From: Bradyrhizobiaceae bacterium
GTDB taxonomy: Bacteria; Pseudomonadota; Alphaproteobacteria; Rhizobiales; Aestuariivirgaceae
DNA length: 50,660 nucleotides
Direction: 5' to 3'
NCBI GenBank assembly: GCA_947475225.1
Contig: CANJMQ010000025.1
Location: forward strand, 1-50,660
The notes beneath the pieces were generated by a model. That model was not told the DNA's origin. It saw only the letters and a program-made list of their open reading frames with translations, and did no database searches. Within the stretch, counting starts at the first letter, position 1; every line of letters begins with the position of its first letter. Position numbers and translations under genes: made by a program. Below, piece by piece: positions 8,049 through 16,115 of this stretch.

Positions 8049-9233
8049 CTAGCCGTTGAACACGTCCCCCACGGGGACCACCGCATGATCGCCGTAGCCA
8101 TTGAACATGGTGGCGGTGGCGATGCCATAGGCGCCGAGCGTGCCGAATTCGATATAATCCTCGTCCTTCAAAACGAAGGGCAGATCGAGCTTGGTGGGAA
8201 GCACGTCGAGCGGGTCGCAGGTGGGGCCGAAGACCTTCCAAGGTTTCTTTGGACCGTCCACAACCTTGCCATCACGAATGACGCGGTAGGGTGGCTGCAG
8301 TTCAGGTACCTGCATGAACTCCATGAGACCGCCATAGACGCCGTCGTTGAGGAAGATGTCGTCGCCATCCGAGCAGACGAGCTTGATGCGGGTGAGGAGG
8401 GACATGCAGTTGGCAACCAGGCCACGCCCAGGCTCGCATTCGAGTTCGGGTTCATGGCCCTTTCCGAAATAGCGGGTGGTGGCCTCTGCTATCAGCTTGA
8501 AATAACTGTCGAGCGGGGCTGGCTTGCTGAGCGGATAGTTGGCCGGGAAGCCACCGCCTACGTTGAGTTTGCCGATGTGGACGCCTGCCGCCTTCGCAAT
8601 GCGATGTGCGGCCTCGATGTGGCGGACGTAGACACTCGGGTCGCGAGACTGCGAACCTGGATGGAAGGTCATCACCGGTACGTAGCCACGGCGCTGGATG
8701 TCCTGAAGCAGTTCGATGGCGATGTGCTCGGGTGCACCAAATTTGGTGGAAAAGTCATGCGCCGAGGAGGCACGGTCGCGCGGCAACACGAAGCGTACGG
8801 CCAGTTCAACCGTATGGTCGTCGCCCACGATCTCGGCGATCTTGGCAACTTCTTCTCGTGCATCCACGGCGAAGCGGCGGCAGCCATACTTTGCGTAGGC
8901 ATTGAGTATCTCGCGGCGTGACTTGACCGGATTGTGGTAGTGGAAGTGGGCCAAGGGCTGCACTGAATGAACGAGCGCCATCTCCTGCACCGAGGCGACG
9001 TCCCAATGTGACAGGCCGGCCTCCGACAAGGCGGAGATCACTTCGCGCGACGGGTTTGACTTGACGGCGTAACTCACCGTACCGGGGAAGCCCTCGGTGA
9101 ACAGTGCCAGTCGCGCCCTCAGACGGGTCGTGCTAAAGCAAAATACCGCCTCCTCAGGTTGTATGAGGTTGGCCACCGCGATGGCATCGGCATAATAGGG
9201 TTCGGACACCACGTTCAGGGAGGTCAGCGCCAT
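8049..9233 (-). CDS. PLP-dependent ornithine/lysine-type decarboxylase (fold type III)
   Basis: Predicted cytosolic decarboxylase of basic amino acids, giving putrescine or cadaverine; the family also includes related decarboxylases, so the substrate is not certain. The 394-residue product has the PLP lysine in SYAVKSNP (K58), the HYHNPVKS block, the glycine-rich phosphate site LNVGGGFP, CEPGRG, and the catalytic cysteine in GPTCDPLD (C339), with YGSLG-like FGTLGAYG near the end. The ATG at 9233 is chosen because GGAG lies six bases before it; the frame is open to ATGs at 9245 and 9275. It is divergent from an Lrp-type regulator 131 bases away, which probably controls it. Confidence 0.88.
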   Translation of the reverse strand: MALTSLNVVSEPYYADAIAVANLIQPEEAVFCFSTTRLRARLALFTEGFPGTVSYAVKSNPSREVISALSEAGLSHWDVASVQEMALVHSVQPLAHFHYHNPVKSRREILNAYAKYGCRRFAVDAREEVAKIAEIVGDDHTVELAVRFVLPRDRASSAHDFSTKFGAPEHIAIELLQDIQRRGYVPVMTFHPGSQSRDPSVYVRHIEAAHRIAKAAGVHIGKLNVGGGFPANYPLSKPAPLDSYFKLIAEATTRYFGKGHEPELECEPGRGLVANCMSLLTRIKLVCSDGDDIFLNDGVYGGLMEFMQVPELQPPYRVIRDGKVVDGPKKPWKVFGPTCDPLDVLPTKLDLPFVLKDEDYIEFGTLGAYGIATATMFNGYGDHAVVPVGDVFNG

Positions 9234-9318
9234 CGAAAACTCCATATGGGAGAGGTAAAACAGACGGATAGGCATACCGTTCGTTCATGTTGGTTTACAC
9301 ACGGCGTTATGCTGAATT

Positions 9319-9337
9319 ATGACGGCTGAGTCGTCAT
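9319..9337. promoter_or_regulatory. Candidate operator between the decarboxylase and lrp-type genes
   Basis: ATGACG (9319-9324) and CGTCAT (9332-9337) form a perfect inverted repeat with a seven-base spacer, in the divergent intergenic region 28 bases before the regulator start. A further GACG half site follows at 9341. Lrp/AsnC proteins often bind such sites in front of their own gene; binding here is inference. Confidence 0.4.
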
Positions 9338-9364
9338 TTTGACGAGAGGAACTGCACATCGCCG

Positions 9365-9802
9365 ATGGCACAGATCACCCCCAAGGACGAGGAACTGATT
9401 GCCCTCCTGAAGGTCGATTCGCGTGAACCGGTGGCTTCCCTCGCCCGCAAGCTTGGTGTTTCCAGGACCACGGTGCAGGATCGGCTGAAACGGCTGGAAG
9501 AGACGGGCATAATCGCTGCCTATTCGATCCGCCTGTCCCGGGAACTCGACCAGGGGGGCATGCGGGCCTTTGTAACGCTCTCGGTGGAACCCCGGCGTCA
9601 GATCGAGGTGGGGCGCATGCTCGCTAGGTTCCCGCAGATCGAGACATTGCATACGGTGAGCGGAAAATTCGACCTGATTGCGCAGGTCAAGACGGGGTCC
9701 TCGGAGGCCATGGACAAGCTGATCGACGAGATCGGCCAGATCCCCGGCATCACCCGGATCGAGACCTCGGTCATTTTGTCGACAAAGCTGGATCGCAGAT
9801 AG
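9365..9802 (+). CDS. Lrp/AsnC-family transcriptional regulator
   Basis: A 145-residue regulator with an N-terminal winged helix-turn-helix (residues about 5-60; SLARKLGVSRTTVQDRLKRL) and a C-terminal RAM/AsnC effector domain (about 70-142; FDLIAQVKTGS). Members sense amino acids and often regulate a divergent catabolic gene; here that neighbour is the ornithine/lysine-type decarboxylase. The protein is of normal length for the family. Effector specificity cannot be read from the sequence. Confidence 0.9.
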   Translation: MAQITPKDEELIALLKVDSREPVASLARKLGVSRTTVQDRLKRLEETGIIAAYSIRLSRELDQGGMRAFVTLSVEPRRQIEVGRMLARFPQIETLHTVSGKFDLIAQVKTGSSEAMDKLIDEIGQIPGITRIETSVILSTKLDRR

Positions 9803-9817
9803 GGCGCAAAAGCGCCC
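9802..9817 (+). other. Short hairpin at the end of the lrp-type gene
   Basis: GGGCGC (9802-9807) and GCGCCC (9812-9817) flank an AAAA loop, beginning on the last base of the stop codon and ending 15 bases before the protease start. No T-run follows; it may be a weak terminator or may affect protease translation. Confidence 0.35.
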
Positions 9818-9832
9818 CCAAAAAGGAGTCAC

Positions 9833-11242
9833 ATGCGTTTCTTACCCGCCCTTATGTCCGCCCTGCTGCTCTGCACGGCGAGCCCCACCGTCAGAGCCGA
9901 CAGCAAGGCTGTGCCGGCGTCGGCCGTCGCTGTGCAACTCAGTTTCGCTCCGATCGTCAAGACGACCGCGCCGGCTGTCGTGAACGTCTATTCAAAGCGC
10001 AAGCTGGTGGATGACCCGAGCCGTAATAGCTTCATGCAGGACCCGTTCTTTCGTCGCTTCTTCGGTGATGGCGGCAGCTTTGGCCGGCCGCGTGAAAGAG
10101 TCGCCAGTTCGCTGGGGTCAGGCGTCATTGTCGATCCGAACGGGTTGATCGTCACCAACAATCACGTCATCGCCAATGCCACGGATGTGAAGGTTGCACT
10201 CGCTGATAAACGCGAATTCGAGGCAAAGGTGTTGATCGCTGACGAGCGCACGGATCTCGCAGTGCTGAAGATCGACGTGCCGGATGAGCAGCTTCCAGCG
10301 CTCACGCTCGCCGACTCGGACGCACTGGAAGTGGGTGATCTCGTGCTCGCCATCGGCAACCCCTTCGGTGTTGGCCAGACGGTGACCAGTGGCATCATTT
10401 CTGCGCTTGCCCGCACGCGAGTCGGCGTCAGCGACTACCAGTTCTTTATCCAGACTGATGCCGCCATCAACCCCGGCAATTCGGGTGGTGCCCTTGTGAA
10501 CATGAGGGGTGAGTTGGTGGGGATCAATACCGCCATCTTCTCGCGCTCGGGCGGCTCGATCGGCATCGGCTTCGCCATTCCGACCAACATGGTGAAGACA
10601 GTGGTTGCCACTGCCGAGAGTGGTGGTGCAGCGATCAAGCGTCCGTGGCTAGGTGCGGAACTGCAGGATGTGTCTCCGGATATCGCGACCTCGCTCGGCA
10701 TGGCTCGACCCGAGGGCGCGCTGATCGTCAGCCTGCATCCTGAAAGTCCGCTTGCCAAGGCGGGTCTGAAACGCGGCGACATCGTTCTGGCGCTTGAAGG
10801 AAAGCCCGTCGAGACGGCTCAGGAACTCGGCTATCGCGCGGCAACCACGGCGATTGGCGCCACCATCATCGTCGAATACCAGCGCAAGGGAGACCGTAAG
10901 GAAACGCAGGTTACGATGATCGCGGCGCCGGAGACGGTCCGGCGGGATGACACGCTGATCAAGGGGGCGAACCCGTTTGCAGGCGCTACGGCTTCCAATC
11001 TGTCGCCTGCTGTGGCCGATGAACTGGGTCTTCCTGCCGATGTGCAGGGCGTTGTGATCTCGAAGATCGACCAAGGGCCAGCGATGCGTTTCTTCAAGCG
11101 CGGTGACGTGGTGCTCGAGGTCAACGGCGCCAAGGTGGACAGTGTCGACGCTCTCAACGCTGCGCTCGGTGAAGGTAGTAGCCTTTGGCGCATCGCCATC
11201 AATCGTGGTGGCCAGGTGTTGAAACTGGCCATCGGCGGGTAA
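9833..11242 (+). CDS. Periplasmic HtrA/Deg-family serine protease
   Basis: Predicted protein quality-control protease in the periplasm. The 469-residue product has a signal peptide (about 1-23), a trypsin-like domain with the triad H111 (TNNHVI), D141 (TDLAVLKID) and S217 (GNSGGAL), then two PDZ domains (about 280-370 and 385-469; the second carries QGVVISKIDQGPAMRFFKRGD). AAGGAG lies seven bases before the ATG. The layout fits DegP/DegQ/MucD-type proteases. The stop overlaps the next start by one base (TAATG), so it is coupled to rarA. Confidence 0.93.
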   Translation: MRFLPALMSALLLCTASPTVRADSKAVPASAVAVQLSFAPIVKTTAPAVVNVYSKRKLVDDPSRNSFMQDPFFRRFFGDGGSFGRPRERVASSLGSGVIVDPNGLIVTNNHVIANATDVKVALADKREFEAKVLIADERTDLAVLKIDVPDEQLPALTLADSDALEVGDLVLAIGNPFGVGQTVTSGIISALARTRVGVSDYQFFIQTDAAINPGNSGGALVNMRGELVGINTAIFSRSGGSIGIGFAIPTNMVKTVVATAESGGAAIKRPWLGAELQDVSPDIATSLGMARPEGALIVSLHPESPLAKAGLKRGDIVLALEGKPVETAQELGYRAATTAIGATIIVEYQRKGDRKETQVTMIAAPETVRRDDTLIKGANPFAGATASNLSPAVADELGLPADVQGVVISKIDQGPAMRFFKRGDVVLEVNGAKVDSVDALNAALGEGSSLWRIAINRGGQVLKLAIGG

Positions 11243-12552
11243 TGGCAAGCCTCTTCGACTCCGCTGGTTTCGGCAAGGATGCACCGCGCCCGCTTGCGGA
11301 TCGGCTGCGTCCGCAGAAACTGGCGGATGTGGTGGGGCAGGATCATCTCGTAGGTCCTGATGGGGTGATCACCAGGATGCTGGCCGCTGGCCGTATCCCG
11401 TCGATCATCCTTTGGGGACCTCCGGGCACCGGCAAGACCACAATCGCCCGGCTGCTGGCCGGTGAGACGGGTCTGGCGTTTGAGCAGATCTCGGCGATCT
11501 TTTCCGGTGTTGCGGACCTGAAGAAGGTTTTTGAACAGGCACGCATTCGGCGGGAGCAGGGGCGGGGTACGTTGCTGTTCGTGGACGAGATTCACCGCTT
11601 CAACAAGTCCCAGCAGGATTCATTTTTACCCTTTGTCGAAGACGGAACGATCATCCTCGTTGGAGCGACGACGGAAAACCCCAGTTTCGAATTGAACGGT
11701 GCGCTTCTGTCTCGTGCGCAGGTGCTGGTGCTGAACCGTCTCGACAATGAGGCCATGCATGCGCTGATCCGCCGTGCCGAAATGTTCGAACGCCGCCCAT
11801 TGCCCGCCGAGCCGGCAGCGCGTGAGGCCATGACTGGGATGGCTGATGGCGATGGGCGCTATTTCCTCAACATGCTGGAGGAAGTATTCGGCGCAGTGCC
11901 GGAGGGCGGCCAACCGTTAACACCGGAGTTACTGGCTCGCACCGTTCAGAAGCGCATGCCGCTCTATGACAAGGCTGCAGACGGGCATTACAACCTGATC
12001 TCCGCCCTGCATAAGTCTGTGCGCGGTTCGGATCCGGATGCTGCACTCTACTATCTTGCCCGCATGTTCGTGGCGGGGGAGGACCCGTTGTTCATAACCC
12101 GGCGCGTGGTGCGGATGGCAGTCGAGGACGTTGGTCTCGCTGACCCCGAAGCGCTGCGTCAGGCGCTGGCCGCCAAGGAAACATATGATTTTCTCGGCAG
12201 TCCGGAGGGAGAACTCGCCATCGCTCAGGCCGTCGTCTATGTGGCAACTGCTCCGAAGTCGAACGCCGTCTACACGGCCTTCAAGGCCGCGATGGAGCGA
12301 GCAAAGCAGACTGGCTCCCTCATGCCGCCGAAGATCATCCTCAATGCGCCGACCAAGCTGATGAAGCAGCAGGAGTATGGCACGGGTTATCGCTACGACC
12401 ACGATCAGCCGGACGCATTCTCGGGGCAGAACTATTTCCCGGACGGGATGGGGCGGGAGAAGTACTACGATCCCGTCGAGCGCGGCTTCGAGCGCGAGGT
12501 CAAGCGGCGGCTGGAGTATTGGGTGAAGCTGAGGAAGGAGCGGGGGGCTTGA
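11242..12552 (+). CDS. rarA: Replication-associated recombination protein RarA (MgsA)
   Basis: AAA+ ATPase acting at stalled replication forks, related to clamp-loader subunits and RuvB. The 436-residue product has RLRPQKLADVVGQDHLVG, Walker A GPPGTGKTTIA, Walker B LLFVDEIHRFNKSQQD, sensor 1 GATTENPSFE, and the C-terminal tetramerisation region with RMAVEDVGLADPEAL. The ATG at 11242 shares one base with the protease stop; an upstream in-frame ATG at 11185 lies inside the protease gene and is rejected. Coupling of an envelope protease to a fork-repair ATPase is conserved neighbourhood rather than shared pathway, as far as I know. Confidence 0.95.
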   Translation: MASLFDSAGFGKDAPRPLADRLRPQKLADVVGQDHLVGPDGVITRMLAAGRIPSIILWGPPGTGKTTIARLLAGETGLAFEQISAIFSGVADLKKVFEQARIRREQGRGTLLFVDEIHRFNKSQQDSFLPFVEDGTIILVGATTENPSFELNGALLSRAQVLVLNRLDNEAMHALIRRAEMFERRPLPAEPAAREAMTGMADGDGRYFLNMLEEVFGAVPEGGQPLTPELLARTVQKRMPLYDKAADGHYNLISALHKSVRGSDPDAALYYLARMFVAGEDPLFITRRVVRMAVEDVGLADPEALRQALAAKETYDFLGSPEGELAIAQAVVYVATAPKSNAVYTAFKAAMERAKQTGSLMPPKIILNAPTKLMKQQEYGTGYRYDHDQPDAFSGQNYFPDGMGREKYYDPVERGFEREVKRRLEYWVKLRKERGA

Positions 12553-12558
12553 TCCACC

Positions 12559-12587
12559 CATAGGCGCCACACCGGTGTCGGCCTATG
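12559..12587. terminator. Hairpin shared by converging rarA and cyclotransferase-like genes
   Basis: CATAGGC (12559-12565) and GCCTATG (12581-12587) pair, with a further ACACCGGTGT palindrome in the loop. It lies between the two converging stops and overlaps the last codons of the minus-strand gene. It lacks a T-run, so bidirectional termination is only suggested. Confidence 0.4.
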
Positions 12588-13044
12588 ATGTGGTGATCAA
12601 GCGTAACCTGGAAACATACTCTTCCGGAAGCCCATTCTCCTCCGCTCCCTCAATGATCAACGCAAGGTAGGAATCGTTCGGAACATGCAGCCCCGGCTCA
12701 TGTCGCGCAAAATAGGTGAGGCAGTCGAGTGCACGACTGCCCATCATCACATGGATAGTCTGGCGGTTGTAGCGGTTGTCGTGAGAGGGTTTCTCTGGGG
12801 CATAGCCCTCCCGCTTGTCGAGCTTAGCAAGGTCATTTTCGTTCAGGCGATATACAACGCCCCAAACTTCTGCTCCCAACTGTTCCATCAAGCCGGCAAC
12901 ACCGCAGTTCCGCACCGGTGAATTGCGCGGGAAGCACAGGGCATGGTCTTTCAGAACCGCAATGCCCAGGCACTCATGCTCGGGGCAGCGCGCGCGCATC
13001 TGGCGCCTGGACATGTTGGAGCCATAGGCGAAGTAGAGAAACAC
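12583..13044 (-). CDS. Gamma-glutamylcyclotransferase-like protein
   Basis: A 153-residue protein of the GGCT-like/AIG2 fold. The substrate-loop motif YFAYGSNMS is at residues 4-12 and the likely catalytic glutamate is in LDKREGY (about residue 78). Such enzymes turn gamma-glutamyl amines or amino acids into 5-oxoproline; the exact substrate is not visible. The GTG start shares one base with the uvrA stop (TAGTG), so it is probably translated from the uvrA message. A role in glutathione or gamma-glutamyl polyamine turnover is possible but unproven. Confidence 0.8.
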   Translation of the reverse strand: MFLYFAYGSNMSRRQMRARCPEHECLGIAVLKDHALCFPRNSPVRNCGVAGLMEQLGAEVWGVVYRLNENDLAKLDKREGYAPEKPSHDNRYNRQTIHVMMGSRALDCLTYFARHEPGLHVPNDSYLALIIEGAEENGLPEEYVSRLRLITTS

Positions 13045-15965
13045 TACTCCGCGGCCTGCTTCTTGCCGCGGCGCAGAACGTCCTTGAGGAAGTGGCCGGT
13101 GTAGCTGCGCTTCTCGCGCGCCACGTCCTCGGGCGTTCCTGCCACCACGATCTCGCCGCCGCCGTCGCCGCCCTCGGGCCCCAAGTCGATGATCCAGTCA
13201 GCCGTCTTGATGACTTCGAGATTGTGCTCGATCACCACGACGCTGTTGCCCTGGTCCACCAGTTCGTGGAGTACCTCAAGTAGCTTTTTCACATCGTGGA
13301 AGTGAAGACCGGTCGTCGGCTCGTCGAGAAGGTAGAGTGTTCGACCAGTGGCACGGCGGGAGAGTTCCTTGGCCAGCTTGACACGTTGCGCCTCGCCGCC
13401 CGACAGCGTTGTCGCTTGCTGGCCGACCTTGATGTAGCCGAGGCCAACCTGTTCAAGCGTCTCCATCTTGTCGCGTACGCTTGGCACGGCGCGGAAGAAT
13501 TCAGCAGCTTCCGAGACCGTCATATCGAGCACGTCGGCAATCGACTTGTCCTTGAACTTGATCTCCAGCGTCTCGCGATTGTAGCGGTGGCCGTGGCAGG
13601 CATCGCAGGTGACATAGACGTCGGGCAGGAAGTGCATCTCGATCTTGATGACGCCGTCGCCCTGGCATGTTTCGCAGCGCCCTCCCTTGACGTTGAACGA
13701 AAACCGCCCGGGCTCATAGCCGCGCGCCTTGGCTTCCGGCAATCCGGCGAACCAGTCGCGGATCGGCGTGAAGGCGCCGGTGTAGGTGGCGGGGTTGGAG
13801 CGCGGCGTGCGGCCGATGGGGCTCTGGTCGATGTCGATGATCTTGTCGAGGAGTTCGAGCCCCTCGATCCGGTCATGCTCGGCCGGCGCCTCGCGCGTGC
13901 CCATGAGCTTACGGGCGGCGGCCTTGTAGACGGTGTCGATCAGCAGAGTGGACTTTCCGCCGCCAGAGACGCCCGTGACGCAGGTGAAGACACCCAGCGG
14001 AATCTCCGCAGTGACGTTCTTCAGGTTGTTGGCGCGCGCACCCTTGACGCGGATGGAGCGGCCTTTCTCCCATTTGCGTCTGATGCCAGGGAGGGGAACG
14101 GCCTGTTGGCCGGTGAGGTATTGCCCGGTCAGTGACTTTGGATTGGCCATGACCTCGGCAGGCGTTCCCTGGGCGATGATCTCGCCACCGTGCACACCGG
14201 CGCCGGGACCGATGTCGACCACATAGTCCGCAAGCCGTATCGCATCCTCGTCGTGCTCTACCACGATTACCGTGTTGCCGAGGTCGCGCAGGTGCACGAG
14301 CGTTTCGAGCAAGCGCGCGTTGTCGCGCTGGTGGAGGCCGATCGATGGCTCATCCAGTACGTAGAGCACACCGGTGAGCCCCGAGCCAATTTGAGAAGCA
14401 AGGCGGATGCGCTGGCTCTCGCCCCCTGATAGCGTGCCGGAGGTTCGTGACAGGTTGAGGTAGTCGAGACCCACGTCGACGAGAAATTTAAGTCGATCCC
14501 TTATTTCCTTCAGGATGCGCTGGGCGATCTCCATGTCCTTGGGCTTTAGCTTCTTTGGGAGCGAGCCAAACCAGTCGTTGGCTTCCCGAATGGACATGGC
14601 CGAAATTTCGCCGATGTGCCTTCGGTCCACCTTGACTGCCATTGACTGAGGCTTGAGCCGGTAGCCGCTGCACTCGGAGCAGGGATGGTCTGACTGATAC
14701 TTGGAGAGTTCCTCTCGCATCCATTCGGAGTCCGTCTCGCGCCAGCGCCGCTCGATGTTGCCGATGACACCTTCGAAGGGCTTCTTCGTCTTGTAGGCGC
14801 GGATGCCGTCATCGTATGTGATGGTGACTTCGTCTTCGCCAGTACCAAAGAGGACCCCGTCGCGCGCCTTTTTGGGGATGTCCTTCCATGGTGTGTTCAT
14901 TGAGACTTTGTAGTGCTTGGCCAAAGCCTCAAGGGTCTGGTTATAATAGGGTGAGGTATTGCCGGTGCGCGCCCACGGCAGGACGGCACCCTCCTTCATG
15001 GAGAGCGACGCATCTGGCACCACAAGTTCCGGCTCGAAATGGAGCTCGGTGCCAAGGCCGTCACACTTGGGACAGGCGCCGAATGGGTTGTTGAAGGAGA
15101 ACAGCCGCGGCTCGATCTCGTCGATGGTGAAGCCGGAGACGGGGCAGGCGAAGCGTTCCGAGAACAGCAGGCGCTCATGCGTGTCGTTCTTCGACTTGTT
15201 GGCGCCTTCCTCGGAAGTTTCAGACGCCTTCAGCGGCTTGTCGGCGAATTCGGCTACCGCGAGGCCGTCCGCCAGCTTGAGCGCTGTCTCGAAGCTGTCC
15301 GCGAGCCGTGTGGCTATGTCGGGCTTGACGACGATGCGATCCACCAAGACGTCGATGTCGTGCTTGAACTTCTTGTCGAGTGCGGGAACACTATCGATCT
15401 CGTGGAAATGTCCGTCCACCTTGACGCGGGTAAAACCCTTCTTCTGCAGATCGGCGAGTTCCTTGCGGTACTCGCCCTTGCGGCCTCGCACGATGGGGGC
15501 GAGGAGGTAGAGCCGGGTACCTTCCGGTACTGCCATGACGCGGTCGACCATCTGGGTAACTGTCTGGCTTTCGATGGGAAGGCCGGTGGCGGGTGAATAG
15601 GCCACGCCGACGCGCGCGAAGAGCAGGCGCATGTAGTCATAGATTTCGGTGACGGTGCCCACCGTGGAGCGTGGGTTGCGGCTTGTGGTCTTCTGCTCGA
15701 TCGATATGGCTGGCGACAGGCCGTCGATCTGGTCGACGTCCGGCTTCTGCATCATCTCCAGGAATTGCCGCGCATAGGCCGAGAGCGACTCGACATAGCG
15801 GCGCTGGCCTTCGGCATAGATCGTGTCGAAGGCGAGGGACGACTTGCCGGAGCCGGAAAGCCCGGTGAAAACAATCAGCTGATCCCTCGGAAGATCGAGG
15901 GATACATTTTTCAGGTTGTGCTCCCGCGCACCCTGAATGGAGAGAAGCTTCTTTTGCTCAGGCAT
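13044..15965 (-). CDS. uvrA: Excinuclease ABC subunit A
   Basis: Damage-recognition ATPase of nucleotide excision repair. The 973-residue product has two ABC modules: Walker [15 protein letters not shown] near the N-terminus and [14 protein letters not shown] in the second half, signatures [12 protein letters not shown] and [12 protein letters not shown], and the zinc modules with [17 protein letters not shown] and CETCQGDG. An Arg/Lys/Asp-rich insert around residues 235-255 makes it somewhat longer than the E. coli protein. An SOS-box variant lies 14 bases before the ATG, and a cyclotransferase-like gene is coupled to its stop. Confidence 0.97.
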   Translation of the reverse strand: MPEQKKLLSIQGAREHNLKNVSLDLPRDQLIVFTGLSGSGKSSLAFDTIYAEGQRRYVESLSAYARQFLEMMQKPDVDQIDGLSPAISIEQKTTSRNPRSTVGTVTEIYDYMRLLFARVGVAYSPATGLPIESQTVTQMVDRVMAVPEGTRLYLLAPIVRGRKGEYRKELADLQKKGFTRVKVDGHFHEIDSVPALDKKFKHDIDVLVDRIVVKPDIATRLADSFETALKLADGLAVAEFADKPLKASETSEEGANKSKNDTHERLLFSERFACPVSGFTIDEIEPRLFSFNNPFGACPKCDGLGTELHFEPELVVPDASLSMKEGAVLPWARTGNTSPYYNQTLEALAKHYKVSMNTPWKDIPKKARDGVLFGTGEDEVTITYDDGIRAYKTKKPFEGVIGNIERRWRETDSEWMREELSKYQSDHPCSECSGYRLKPQSMAVKVDRRHIGEISAMSIREANDWFGSLPKKLKPKDMEIAQRILKEIRDRLKFLVDVGLDYLNLSRTSGTLSGGESQRIRLASQIGSGLTGVLYVLDEPSIGLHQRDNARLLETLVHLRDLGNTVIVVEHDEDAIRLADYVVDIGPGAGVHGGEIIAQGTPAEVMANPKSLTGQYLTGQQAVPLPGIRRKWEKGRSIRVKGARANNLKNVTAEIPLGVFTCVTGVSGGGKSTLLIDTVYKAAARKLMGTREAPAEHDRIEGLELLDKIIDIDQSPIGRTPRSNPATYTGAFTPIRDWFAGLPEAKARGYEPGRFSFNVKGGRCETCQGDGVIKIEMHFLPDVYVTCDACHGHRYNRETLEIKFKDKSIADVLDMTVSEAAEFFRAVPSVRDKMETLEQVGLGYIKVGQQATTLSGGEAQRVKLAKELSRRATGRTLYLLDEPTTGLHFHDVKKLLEVLHELVDQGNSVVVIEHNLEVIKTADWIIDLGPEGGDGGGEIVVAGTPEDVAREKRSYTGHFLKDVLRRGKKQAAE

Positions 15966-15978
15966 GGGCTCTCGACTA

Positions 15979-15993
15979 GATCAAAAAGAGAAC
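15979..15993 (-). promoter_or_regulatory. SOS (LexA) box variant before uvrA
   Basis: On the uvrA strand this reads GTTC-N7-GATC. The alphaproteobacterial LexA box is GTTC-N7-GTTC, and GTTC-N7-GATC is, as I recall, an accepted variant in Rhodobacter. It lies 14 bases from the uvrA ATG and shares the 12-mer CAAAAAGAGAAC (plus strand, 15982-15993) with the ssb box at 21411-21422. Confidence 0.6.
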
Positions 15994-16115
15994 GTTCGCA
16001 AGGAACACCGCTTGGTACAGATGGGTACGCTGGCGGAATGGTTCCAGTTCGTGTCGGGGGATGTGAATAAGATATGTCTGACCCGAATCGGGGCTGACCG
16101 GCTAGACACCCGGTC

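Noticed and set aside
7926..8921. A 331-codon open frame antisense to the decarboxylase
   Set aside because: The minus-strand enzyme motifs are unambiguous; this frame has none.
15990..16006. GAAC-N9-GAAC near uvrA as an SOS box
   Set aside because: The spacer is nine, not seven. The GATC-N7-GAAC site at 15979-15993 fits known spacing better.
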